DNA of 6,459 nucleotides, taken from the NCBI GenBank assembly GCA_003154555.1, contig PMDT01000085.1:1-6459 (forward strand), read 5' to 3'. Shown here one piece after another: positions 1-5,740 of this stretch. The stretch comes from Spirochaetaceae bacterium (GTDB lineage: Bacteria > Spirochaetota > Spirochaetia > SZUA-6 > Fen-1364). Both the position numbers and the translations under genes were made by a program. Positions within the stretch are counted from its first letter, which is position 1; each line of letters opens with the position of its first letter. A model generated the notes under the pieces. That model ran no database searches. It was not told the DNA's origin and worked only from the letters and a program-made list of their open reading frames with translations.

Positions 1-1671
1 GTGGTGCCGTTGTTCATGAAGGGGCTGGTCGACGGCTTCTCTCACGCGAGCTTCGACCTGCGCCGCATTCCGCTGATCGCCGCCGCCTTTGCGGGGCAGG
101 CGCTGTGCACGGGTCTGTCGCTGTACCTCCTCACCTACGTGGGGCAGCGCATCGTCGCAGGCCTCCGCGACCGGCTGTGGAAAAAGCAACTTGCCCTGAC
201 GGTCCCCTTCTTCGATGCGACGGACACGGGCGAGCTCGTGTCGCGCATGAACAACGACACCGCCGTGCTGAAGACGCTCGTCGCGGAGAACGTGTCGGGC
301 TTCCTCACGGGCATCATCTCCATCACCGGCGCGGTCATCATTCTCCTCACCATGGACTGGCGCATGACGCTCCTCATGCTGAGCGCCCTGCCGCTCACGG
401 CCGGCATCATGGCGCCCCTGGGCAAGCTCATGCGACGGGTGTCGAAGGGCATGATGGACGAGAATGCGCGGTTCACGAGCGTCCTCTCCCGTGCCCTTTC
501 GGAGATACGCCTCGTGAAGGCGTCGAACGCGGAATCCCGGGAATACGAGCGCGGCAAAAATGCAATCACGGGGCTCTTCCGATTCGGCCTGCGCGAGGGC
601 AAAGTGATGTCCCTCATCAGTCCCCTCATGTCCTTGGTCATGATGGCCGTGCTCGTGGCGATCATCGGCTACGGCGGCGTCCGCATTTCCACCGGGGCGA
701 TGTCGGCGGGCTCACTCGTTGCCTTCATCCTCTATCTCATCCAGATCCTGATGCCGATCTCGCAGGTGACCGGTTTCATCACCCAGCTCCAGAAGGCGCG
801 CGGCGCGACGCAGAGCATCATGCACATCCTCGACCAGCCCGAGGAACGGCCGGATGCCGGGCGCGCGCTCCCACCGGGCCTCACCGCGCTGCACGTGACG
901 GACCTCCATTTTGCATACACAAGCGACGAGCCGGTGATCCGCGGCATCAGCTTCGATCTCGCCCCCGGCACGGTGACCGCCCTCGTGGGGCCGAGCGGCA
1001 GCGGCAAGACGACCGTATTCTCCCTCATGGAGCGATTCTATGAGCCGGGCCAGGGCGCGATCCGCATCGGCACGGAGCCGATCGGGGACTTCGCCTTGAG
1101 CGATTGGCGCGGGCTGATCGGGTATGTCTCCCAGGACAGTCCGCTCATGGCGGGCACCATCAGGGAAAACATCATCTACGGCGTGAATCGCGTCGTGCCA
1201 GACGAAGAGATTGAGGAGGCCGCACGTCGCGCCTACGCGCACGACTTCATCACCCGGCTCCCGCACGGCTACGACACCGACGTGGGGGAACGCGGCGTCA
1301 AGCTCTCCGGCGGGCAGAAACAGAGAATCGCGATCGCACGCGCCCTTTTGCGGAATCCGCGCCTGCTCATGCTGGACGAGGCGACCTCCAGCCTGGACAG
1401 CACGTCGGAGCTGCACGTGCAGAAAGCACTGGGCAACCTGATGCAGGGCCGCACGACGCTGGTCATTGCGCATCGCCTCTCCACCGTGATGGATGCCGAC
1501 CAGATCCTCTTCCTGGACAGGGGACTCATCACCGGGCGCGGCACGCATGCCGAGCTCCTCGCGACGCACCCGCTCTACCGGACATTCGCCGCGCAGCAGT
1601 TCCGCATCCCCGAGCTGCAGACGGAATCCCTCGCTGTTGAACCGGCCTTGGGGGTCGTCGCGGGTGTATGA
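1..1671 (+). CDS. bmrA: BmrA-type multidrug ABC exporter, half-transporter (5' partial)
   Basis: This is an ATP-driven inner-membrane exporter half-unit, expected to act as a homodimer and expel hydrophobic drugs. Residues 1-260 are the transmembrane part, with hydrophobic helices near 22-45, 100-117, 121-140, 206-227 and 235-255. Residues 295-535 are the ATPase: A-loop Tyr306, Walker A GPSGSGKT 330-337, Q-loop Gln378, signature LSGGQ 435-439, Walker B LLMLDE 455-460 with catalytic Glu460, D-loop SSLD 463-466 and H-loop His491. All catalytic residues are intact. From memory, the match to Bacillus subtilis BmrA (YvcC, about 589 residues) runs throughout, including the SNAE...Y.RGK stretch and the TGRGTH..L end. 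About 45 N-terminal residues (most of helix 1) lie left of the window, so the GTG at base 1 is an internal valine codon. The response regulator starts 15 bases after the stop, which implies an operon. The family is sure; the substrate is inferred. Confidence 0.93.
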   Translation: MVPLFMKGLVDGFSHASFDLRRIPLIAAAFAGQALCTGLSLYLLTYVGQRIVAGLRDRLWKKQLALTVPFFDATDTGELVSRMNNDTAVLKTLVAENVSGFLTGIISITGAVIILLTMDWRMTLLMLSALPLTAGIMAPLGKLMRRVSKGMMDENARFTSVLSRALSEIRLVKASNAESREYERGKNAITGLFRFGLREGKVMSLISPLMSLVMMAVLVAIIGYGGVRISTGAMSAGSLVAFILYLIQILMPISQVTGFITQLQKARGATQSIMHILDQPEERPDAGRALPPGLTALHVTDLHFAYTSDEPVIRGISFDLAPGTVTALVGPSGSGKTTVFSLMERFYEPGQGAIRIGTEPIGDFALSDWRGLIGYVSQDSPLMAGTIRENIIYGVNRVVPDEEIEEAARRAYAHDFITRLPHGYDTDVGERGVKLSGGQKQRIAIARALLRNPRLLMLDEATSSLDSTSELHVQKALGNLMQGRTTLVIAHRLSTVMDADQILFLDRGLITGRGTHAELLATHPLYRTFAAQQFRIPELQTESLAVEPALGVVAGV

Positions 1672-1673
1672 TC

Positions 1674-1680
1674 GGAGGGG
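1674..1680 (+). promoter_or_regulatory. Shine-Dalgarno site fixing a TTG start
   Basis: GGAGGGG lies 6 bases before the TTG at 1687. It is the best ribosome binding site on the + strand of the window and supports TTG as the real start of the response regulator. The next in-frame ATG, four codons later, would cut into the first beta strand just ahead of the acidic DDD residues. Confidence 0.75.
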
Positions 1681-1686
1681 GCGCCA

Positions 1687-2361
1687 TTGAATACGATCAT
1701 GATTGTCGACGACGATGCGCATATCCGCGAGCTCGTCCGGTACTTTTTGGGCAGGACCGGCTTCGAGGTGATCGAGGCCGCGGATGGCAGGGATGCACTT
1801 GCGCGCCTTGAGTCGCAGAAGGTCGATTGCGCGATCATCGACATCATGATGCCGCGCATGGACGGCTGGGAGCTGTGCCGGGAAATGAAGGCACGCTACG
1901 ATTTTCCCGTTCTCATGCTGACAGCGAGGGGAGAGACGGCCCAGAAAGTGAAGGGACTGAACCTCGGGTCCGACGACTATCTGGTCAAGCCGTTTGAAAC
2001 GGAAGAGCTCCTGGCGCGCGTCCGCGCGCTCCTCCGTCGCTATAAAATGGAAAAATCGCAGCAGGTGCGGATCGGGAATTGTGTCATGGACCGGGCCGCG
2101 CGGGAGGTCGTGCTCAATGGAGAGCGTCTGACCCTTCCATTGAAAGAGTTCGATCTGCTCTTCAAGCTTGCGGGCAGGCCAGGTGCGACATTTACCCGAG
2201 ATGCGATAATCTCGGATGTCTGGGGCATGGATTTCGACGGCACCGAGCGCACCGTGGATGTGCACGTCAACAGGCTGCGCGATCGCTTTCCCGATAACAG
2301 GGCCGGTTTCCGTATCGCCGCGGTCCGCGGTCTGGGCTATCGATTGGAGATCGTCACATGA
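1687..2361 (+). CDS. OmpR/PhoB-family response regulator
   Basis: This is a cytoplasmic two-component transcription regulator of 224 residues, a normal full length. The receiver domain spans about 1-115: acidic cluster Asp8-Asp9-Asp10, phosphoacceptor Asp52 in IIDIMMP, switch Thr79 and conserved Lys101 in the VKPF motif. The winged-helix DNA-binding domain spans about 128-222, with the family hallmarks LPLKEFDLL, the DVWGMDFDG stretch, RTVDVHVNRLR and the final RGLGYRLE. The TTG start is chosen because a strong Shine-Dalgarno site sits 6 bases upstream. The gene lies between the exporter (15-base gap) and the kinase (4-base overlap), so all three are probably co-transcribed, and the regulator's likely partner is that kinase. 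Control of the exporter promoter is inferred; that promoter lies outside the window. Confidence 0.95.
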   Translation: MNTIMIVDDDAHIRELVRYFLGRTGFEVIEAADGRDALARLESQKVDCAIIDIMMPRMDGWELCREMKARYDFPVLMLTARGETAQKVKGLNLGSDDYLVKPFETEELLARVRALLRRYKMEKSQQVRIGNCVMDRAAREVVLNGERLTLPLKEFDLLFKLAGRPGATFTRDAIISDVWGMDFDGTERTVDVHVNRLRDRFPDNRAGFRIAAVRGLGYRLEIVT

Positions 2362-3455
2362 GCACGGCACCGGCAGAATCGAAACGAAGGAATCGAGCAT
2401 TTGTCGTCGCGCGCGGCATTGCGGGCGCGGTATGCGCATTGGCCGCAGGCTATGCAGTCGCATTCTGGGCGATCGCACTGATCCAGGGCAATGCTTCCGC
2501 GGCGGCCCCGGCATTCTGGCATGGCCTCCTGGTTTTCGCGCTCGCCATCATCATCTTCGGCTGCGTCATGTATCTCGTCGGCAGGATCTTCGTCACAGAG
2601 CAGCGTCAGAACATCTTCCAGGTCATCCGGGACGCGATGCGGCGGATCGCGCAGGGCGACTTCGACGTCGCCGTTCCCTTCGACGCGCATGACAGGAACA
2701 ATCTCATGGGCGAGGTCGTGAGCAGCCTCAACGAGATGGCCGAAGCACTGAAGAAGCTCGACGCAATGCGGCAGGAGTTCGTCTCCGACGTCTCCCACGA
2801 GATCCAGTCCCCCCTCACCTCCATTGCCGGCTTTGCGCTGGCGCTCCACGATGACGGGCTCAGTGTCGATCAACGCAGTCATTACCTGGATATCATCGAG
2901 GCGGAAAGCAAGCGCCTGTCAGGGCTGAGCGACAACCTCCTGAAGCTCAGCGCGCTGGATTCAAAGGCGCTGCCGGTCACGCGCGCGCCCTATCGGCTCG
3001 ACGCCCAGCTGCGTTCGGTGATTCTCTCGTGCGAGCCGCAGTGGCAGGAGAAGCGGATCTCACTCGACGTGGAGCTGGATGCGCTCACCATCGACGCGGA
3101 TGAGGCGCTTCTGCGACAGGTCTGGGGGAACCTGCTGCACAACGCGATCAAGTTCACCCCGTCGGAGGGGCGGATCGCGATCTCCTGCCACCGCGGAAGT
3201 GACGACGCCGTGGTGCGCGTCGCAGACTCCGGCATCGGCATCGATGCGAATGATCTGGCACAGGTTTTCGATCGCTTCTTCAAGGCAGACAAGTCACGCA
3301 CCGCGGAAAAGGGCGCCGGGGGAAGCGGGCTGGGCCTGTCCATCGTATCCAAGATCGTGAGCCTCCACGAGGGAACGGTGCGCGCGTCCAGTGACGGCAT
3401 CGGCCACGGCGCGACCCTGGAGGTCCGGCTGCCGATCACGCCGCGCGCGCACTAG
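2358..3455 (+). CDS. Sensor histidine kinase with no extracytoplasmic sensor domain
   Basis: This is a membrane-bound two-component kinase of 365 residues, expected to phosphorylate Asp52 of the regulator encoded just upstream. Two hydrophobic helices lie at about 14-42 and 54-75, with only about ten residues between them. A HAMP-like linker at about 76-130 follows. The dimerisation/H-box is VSDVSHEIQSPLTSI, with phospho-acceptor His147. The ATPase domain shows the N-box at 258-268 (NLLHNAIKFTP), G1 DSGIGI 290-295, F-box FDRFFKAD 304-311 and G2 GSGLGLSI 322-329, all intact. The ATG overlaps the regulator's TGA (ATGA), and GGAG stands 8 bases upstream, so translation is probably coupled. The missing periplasmic domain is the architecture of intramembrane-sensing kinases, which read membrane stress or an adjacent transporter. 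The SHEIQSPL H-box style is common in Firmicutes. Confidence 0.95.
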   Translation: MSTAPAESKRRNRAFVVARGIAGAVCALAAGYAVAFWAIALIQGNASAAAPAFWHGLLVFALAIIIFGCVMYLVGRIFVTEQRQNIFQVIRDAMRRIAQGDFDVAVPFDAHDRNNLMGEVVSSLNEMAEALKKLDAMRQEFVSDVSHEIQSPLTSIAGFALALHDDGLSVDQRSHYLDIIEAESKRLSGLSDNLLKLSALDSKALPVTRAPYRLDAQLRSVILSCEPQWQEKRISLDVELDALTIDADEALLRQVWGNLLHNAIKFTPSEGRIAISCHRGSDDAVVRVADSGIGIDANDLAQVFDRFFKADKSRTAEKGAGGSGLGLSIVSKIVSLHEGTVRASSDGIGHGATLEVRLPITPRAH

Positions 3456-3486
3456 TATCATTCTTGTCCGTGCTTCCCCATTCGCC

Positions 3487-3526
3487 GGTGCGTGTCCATG
3501 CTCGAAAAAGGAAGGGGACGCGCATC
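3487..3526 (+). terminator. Possible hairpin downstream of the kinase operon
   Basis: An 11-base-pair stem (GGTGCGTGTCC with GGACGCGCATC, two G-U pairs) encloses an 18-base loop, starting 31 bases after the kinase stop codon. No T-run follows, so it is not a standard intrinsic terminator. It may be a Rho-assisted stop or simply a 3' mRNA structure. Confidence 0.3.
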
Positions 3527-3583
3527 ATTCAGGTCGCCGAACAAAGCTCTTGCCTCTTCTCCCGCCGGGGATTACGTTCAACA

Positions 3584-3629
3584 GGTAACATTTGTGTTAC
3601 GGTAAAACACAGGTTACCAATATGGTGAC
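3584..3629. promoter_or_regulatory. Candidate operator: cluster of GTAAC/GTTAC inverted half-sites
   Basis: There is a perfect palindrome GTAACA-TTTG-TGTTAC at 3585-3600. TTAC-G-GTAA (3597-3605) overlaps it, then GTTACC follows at 3613-3618 and the near-copy GGTGAC at 3624-3629. The same bases can also fold as a nested hairpin: GGTAAC (3584-3589) with GTTACC (3613-3618), and inside it TGTGTT (3593-3598) with AACACA (3606-3611). Repeated half-sites in a non-coding stretch ahead of a small gene look like a regulator binding region. The HxlR-family protein encoded at 4038-4466 is the obvious candidate binder; that link is inference. Confidence 0.5.
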
Positions 3630-3769
3630 GCACGCTTTCACGCGGCGCACCCGCGGGCCGCAAGGTCGCATTGCTCTTCATTGATGGCGGGTTTCACATC
3701 ATTCGGTTTGCTGTTTTTGGTCTCGTCTTCGGGCTCCTGCATTAGCACAGGAATGGAAAGGCGAAGAAC

Positions 3770-4069
3770 GTGAAATTACTCGTGCGCTACAGGGTCAAGG
3801 CTGACCGCGTGGCGGAAAATGAATCGCTCGTCCGTGCGGTCTACAGCGGTCTGCTGAAGATCGCCGACCCTGACGTCCATTACGCGACCTTCAAGCTGAA
3901 TGACGGCCGCACATTCGTGCACATCGCCTCGTTCCCCTCCAAGGAAAAGGAGGCGATCCTGACCGAATCCCCGGCTTTCAAGGCTTTTCAGAAGGACCTG
4001 AAAGATCGCTGCGATGAGCTGCCGGACCCCCAGCCTCTCACCGAGGTGGGGTCATTCGGGTTCGTCTAG
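3770..4069 (+). CDS. ABM-like small protein (putative quinol monooxygenase fold)
   Basis: This small cytoplasmic protein of 99 residues resembles the antibiotic-biosynthesis-monooxygenase (ABM, YgiN-like) superfamily, whose members form dimeric alpha/beta barrels. The pattern is right: strand LLVRYRVKADRV at 2-13, helix with ENESLVRAVYSGLL at 16-29, strands VHYATFKLNDG and TFVHIASF, helix SPAFKAFQKDLKDRC, and final strand LTEVGSFGFV. The length is typical for a single domain. No metal or cofactor site can be named, as the family works cofactor-free or has unknown chemistry. The GTG start is chosen because AAAGG lies 8 bases upstream and the protein begins at the first barrel strand. It is convergent with an HxlR-family regulator gene, overlapping it by 32 bases, and is followed by an intrinsic terminator. 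The fold assignment is fairly sure; enzymatic activity is not. Confidence 0.8.
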   Translation: MKLLVRYRVKADRVAENESLVRAVYSGLLKIADPDVHYATFKLNDGRTFVHIASFPSKEKEAILTESPAFKAFQKDLKDRCDELPDPQPLTEVGSFGFV

Positions 4070-4466
4070 CCCGCGCGGGAGGCGCCTCCGCTGCTTCTCC
4101 CCCGACCTTTCGGGGCTTGCTTTTTCGTGGGGATGCAATGGCAGAGACGAGGCCGGCGTTGCCCCGGGTGAAGTTCTGAATCTCGCGCAGGATCGGAAGC
4201 AGCCCCGCGCCCAGATCCGTGAGCCGATAGGCAACCGATTGCCGGTCAATAGTAGCTTCCTTGCGTTCGATGACGCCGGCGGCCTCCAGCCGCTTGAGCC
4301 TGTTGGAGAGGGTCACAGAGTTCACGTCGCCAATCGACCGCTGCAGCTCGGTGAAGCGCTTCTCCGTGGCGCGAAGGAAGTCGATGATGCGGAGCGTCAC
4401 ATAGTCGCCCAGCAGCTTCAGGGCCTCCGCCTGGCAGTGATCCTCCGTGGGGTGACGACCGTTCAT
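4038..4466 (-). CDS. HxlR-family (DUF24) winged-helix transcriptional regulator
   Basis: This 142-residue DNA-binding repressor or activator belongs to the HxlR family, whose characterised members respond to aldehydes, quinones or other thiol-reactive electrophiles. The pattern is clear: LLGDYVTLRIIDFL (18-31), RFTELQRSI (37-45), recognition helix VTLSNRLKRLEAAGVIER (51-68), wing and YRLTDLGAGLLPIL (80-93). Cys11 lies close to, but about one residue off, the usual N-terminal redox cysteine, and the common GGKW motif is replaced by GDYV. The last 30 residues are a basic Pro/Ala/Arg-rich tail not typical of the family; it overlaps the terminator and the end of the ABM-like gene. ATG 4466 is preferred, with GTG 4484 as the in-frame alternative; neither has a Shine-Dalgarno site. 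The target is unknown. The GTAAC-rich cluster at 3584-3629 is a candidate. Confidence 0.88.
   Translation of the reverse strand: MNGRHPTEDHCQAEALKLLGDYVTLRIIDFLRATEKRFTELQRSIGDVNSVTLSNRLKRLEAAGVIERKEATIDRQSVAYRLTDLGAGLLPILREIQNFTRGNAGLVSAIASPRKSKPRKVGGEAAEAPPARARRTRMTPPR
4100..4125 (+). terminator. Intrinsic terminator of the ABM-like gene
   Basis: The stem CCCCGA (4100-4105) pairs with TCGGGG (4110-4115) around a four-base loop, followed by CTTGCTTTTT. It starts 31 bases after the ABM-like stop codon. It lies inside the HxlR-family coding region on the other strand, at residues 114-123 of its basic tail. Confidence 0.75.
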
Positions 4467-4504
4467 GACAGTGAAAGATACCACGAAAGAGACGAAAATT
4501 GTTG

Positions 4505-4533
4505 ATTAAATATATTAAGCTGTTAATTGTCTC
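4505..4533 (-). promoter_or_regulatory. Candidate sigma-70 promoter for the HxlR-family gene
   Basis: On the minus strand, -35 GAGACA (4528-4533) and -10 TTTAAT (4505-4510) are 17 bases apart, inside an AT-rich island in otherwise GC-rich DNA. Transcription would begin near 4498, giving a leader of about 32 bases to ATG 4466. The island also contains TTAA-rich dyads (TTAA-ATATA-TTAA and TTAA-GCTG-TTAA), which may bind a regulator, possibly the HxlR protein itself. Confidence 0.45.
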
Positions 4534-4544
4534 CCTATGAAAGC

Positions 4545-4583
4545 GGCGCGTGCGCCTCATCGAATCGTGCGGCACAGCCGCAC
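4545..4583 (-). terminator. Possible tandem hairpin terminator after the small membrane protein
   Basis: Downstream of the membrane-protein stop on the minus strand is a perfect seven-base-pair hairpin, GTGCGGC with GCCGCAC around a three-base loop (4567-4583). A second GC-rich dyad, GGCGC-GT-GCGCC, follows at 4545-4556. Neither is followed by a T-run, so termination would be weak or Rho-assisted. They separate the LUD/membrane-protein pair from the HxlR-family promoter. Confidence 0.4.
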
Positions 4584-4602
4584 TGAATCGCGCCTGAACG
4601 GA

Positions 4603-4998
4603 TCAGCTCGGAAACACCAGGAAATATCCGGCGGCCGCAACTGCAATTCCCACCAGCCCTGAATAGAGCCCGATCAGGCGCGCCTTCTGCCGATCCTTCC
4701 GCCGAAACTCCGCCTGTTCGACGGTATCGGTCTTGCCGACCTCGGAGCCGAAATTGAAGACCCCTTGCATCGCGAAGCCGGCGCAGAAATGCAGCGCGGC
4801 CTGGAAAAAGCCCGTGGCGCCTGCCGCGGCGGGAAGAAAAAGCAAAAGCCTCCATGGCGCGGGAACGCGGAAGACGAAAAAAGCGGCCCATGCGAGGACC
4901 GTCACCGCAAGCCCGAACCAGCCGCTCTGCTGTCGTCTCCTGATCTCTGCAGGCCCGATGTTGCAGACGCCGGGAACATATTCAGCCCTTGCCATCAT
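4603..4998 (-). CDS. Small three-helix membrane protein of unknown function (CNIGPAEI motif)
   Basis: I do not recognise a named function. The protein has 131 residues. The N-terminus carries YVPGVCNIGPAEIRRR (7-22) before the first membrane helix, near 26-44. A second hydrophobic stretch spans about 50-80 and includes HFCAGFAMQGVFNFG (70-84). A charged loop (EQAEFRRKDRQKAR) leads to a third helix, near 109-129. The two cysteine-containing motifs look like a family signature; I recall similar N-termini in uncharacterised membrane proteins but cannot name a domain. ATG 4998 is chosen because GGAGGG lies 6 bases upstream. An in-frame ATG at 5070 overlaps the LUD stop (ATGA) and would add 24 polar residues; it could serve translational coupling. 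The gene follows the LUD-domain gene by 68 bases on the same strand, so co-transcription is likely. Confidence 0.8.
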   Translation of the reverse strand: MMARAEYVPGVCNIGPAEIRRRQQSGWFGLAVTVLAWAAFFVFRVPAPWRLLLFLPAAAGATGFFQAALHFCAGFAMQGVFNFGSEVGKTDTVEQAEFRRKDRQKARLIGLYSGLVGIAVAAAGYFLVFPS

Positions 4999-5004
4999 AT
5001 GACG

Positions 5005-5010
5005 CCCTCC
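5005..5010 (-). promoter_or_regulatory. Shine-Dalgarno site choosing the membrane-protein start
   Basis: GGAGGG on the minus strand sits 6 bases before ATG 4998. It favours this start over the in-frame ATG at 5070, which lacks a comparable site and instead overlaps the upstream stop codon. Confidence 0.7.
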
Positions 5011-5066
5011 AGTCTTCCACTCATAGCTTCTCTTGCCTTCGACATTCGCACTCGGATGCAGACCTT

Positions 5067-5690
5067 TCATATTCCGACCGGCTCCTTGACCAGGATCACG
5101 ACGATCCGTCCGGCAACCCACTCGCGCTCGATCAAAAGGATCTTTCCGACAAAGGATCCCGTAGGCACGACGGCGCGCACCTGCGCATCCTCCCAGGGCA
5201 GGATGTATTCGCGGATCCGCTTCAGCGCAGCGTCGAGGTCCGGCACCACCTTCTGGCTTCCCACGACCAGGATCAGCTTTCCGCCGCCCGAGGCGTACGC
5301 GCCGAGCTGGCTGGCGGTCGCGGAAGCCGCGACCAGGATGCCGTCCTGCGTCACCGCGCTCACACTCCCCAGCATGAAGTCAGGGGCTGCAATGAGCTTT
5401 CGGATTTCCCTCATCTGGGTGGCGCGGTCCATTTTCAGGTAGATATTTCTCAGGTACGTGTAGGCGCCGTCCGCGGCTATCAACGGCGTCACCCCGATGT
5501 CCAGGAGCGTCTTCGATTTTCCCGCATGGACCTCGGCGCCCGCGGGGAGACGGCTCATGACCGCCTCGCGCGCCTCCGCGGCGCCCGCGACGACGACGGC
5601 CTCGATGTTGCGTTCCCGGAGCTTCGCGGCGACCTCTTCAAGTGACACCGCGGATGCCGGCGCATCCCAGGGTTTTGTCTCTGTCTTCAT
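5067..5690 (-). CDS. LUD-domain (LutC-like) protein
   Basis: This cytoplasmic protein of 207 residues is nearly all LUD domain (formerly DUF162), the fold shared with LutC and part of LutB of the L-lactate oxidation complex. Visible family features are the N-terminal helix and strand LRERNIEAVVV (24-34), VHAGKSKTLLDIG (54-66), the central FMLGSVSAVTQDGILVAASA (105-124), then GGGKLILVVGSQKVVPDLDAAL (135-156) and REYILPWEDAQ (160-170). The length suits a stand-alone LUD protein. No iron-sulfur LutA or LutB partner is in the window, so lactate use cannot be claimed; many single LUD proteins have no known role. ATG 5690 is chosen because it follows an AT-rich promoter and precedes the first conserved helix. 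Upstream codons in the same frame run through palindromic intergenic DNA and are not credible coding. The next gene downstream encodes the small membrane protein. Confidence 0.88.
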   Translation of the reverse strand: MKTETKPWDAPASAVSLEEVAAKLRERNIEAVVVAGAAEAREAVMSRLPAGAEVHAGKSKTLLDIGVTPLIAADGAYTYLRNIYLKMDRATQMREIRKLIAAPDFMLGSVSAVTQDGILVAASATASQLGAYASGGGKLILVVGSQKVVPDLDAALKRIREYILPWEDAQVRAVVPTGSFVGKILLIEREWVAGRIVVILVKEPVGI

Positions 5691-5697
5691 ACTTAAT

Positions 5698-5726
5698 AAT
5701 ATAGAGTACTTTAATTCGTTAAGCAA
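5698..5726 (-). promoter_or_regulatory. Candidate sigma-70 promoter giving a (near) leaderless LUD mRNA
   Basis: On the minus strand, -35 TTGCTT (5721-5726) and -10 TATATT (5698-5703) are separated by exactly 17 bases in a short AT-rich island. Only seven bases lie between the -10 box and the ATG at 5690, so transcription would begin at or next to the start codon. No Shine-Dalgarno sequence is present, which agrees with leaderless translation. Confidence 0.55.
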
Positions 5727-5740
5727 ATTGCGGGGTGCGT

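Larger units (their letters stand above)
3456..3769. other. Intergenic region between kinase and ABM-like gene
   Basis: These 314 bases hold no convincing gene. Near the left end is a long-stem hairpin (3487-3526). In the centre is a cluster of GTAAC/GTTAC half-sites (3584-3629), and the next 140 bases lead up to the ABM-like gene. An open frame of 29 codons (3684-3773) ends in a GTGA overlap with that gene but has no ribosome binding site. No good sigma-70 promoter was found: the best pair, TTGTGT (3592-3597) with TACCAA (3615-3620), is poor, although it would lie inside the half-site cluster. Confidence 0.6.

Noticed and set aside
105..1043. A 312-codon + strand frame inside the exporter
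   Set aside because: A frame-shifted shadow of the exporter, rich in His, Arg and Pro, without any domain pattern.
712..2514. A 600-codon open frame on the minus strand across the exporter and regulator
   Set aside because: It lies opposite two strongly recognised genes, has no family features, is rich in Arg/His/Ala as expected for an antisense shadow of GC-rich genes, and has no ribosome binding site.
2337..2882. A minus-strand frame across the kinase start
   Set aside because: Opposite well-supported kinase coding; no ribosome binding site or recognisable motif.
3585..3629. Phage or integrase attachment site, or a CRISPR-like repeat
   Set aside because: Only short half-sites repeat, with no integrase gene, no spacers and no longer direct repeat nearby.
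4014..4505. A 163-codon + strand frame opposite the HxlR-family gene
   Set aside because: The minus-strand product is a clear HxlR-family match, and the + frame passes straight through the intrinsic terminator of the ABM-like gene.
4765..5645. Long + strand frames opposite the membrane-protein and LUD genes
   Set aside because: The minus-strand products have membrane helices and LUD family motifs; the + products are low-complexity shadows.
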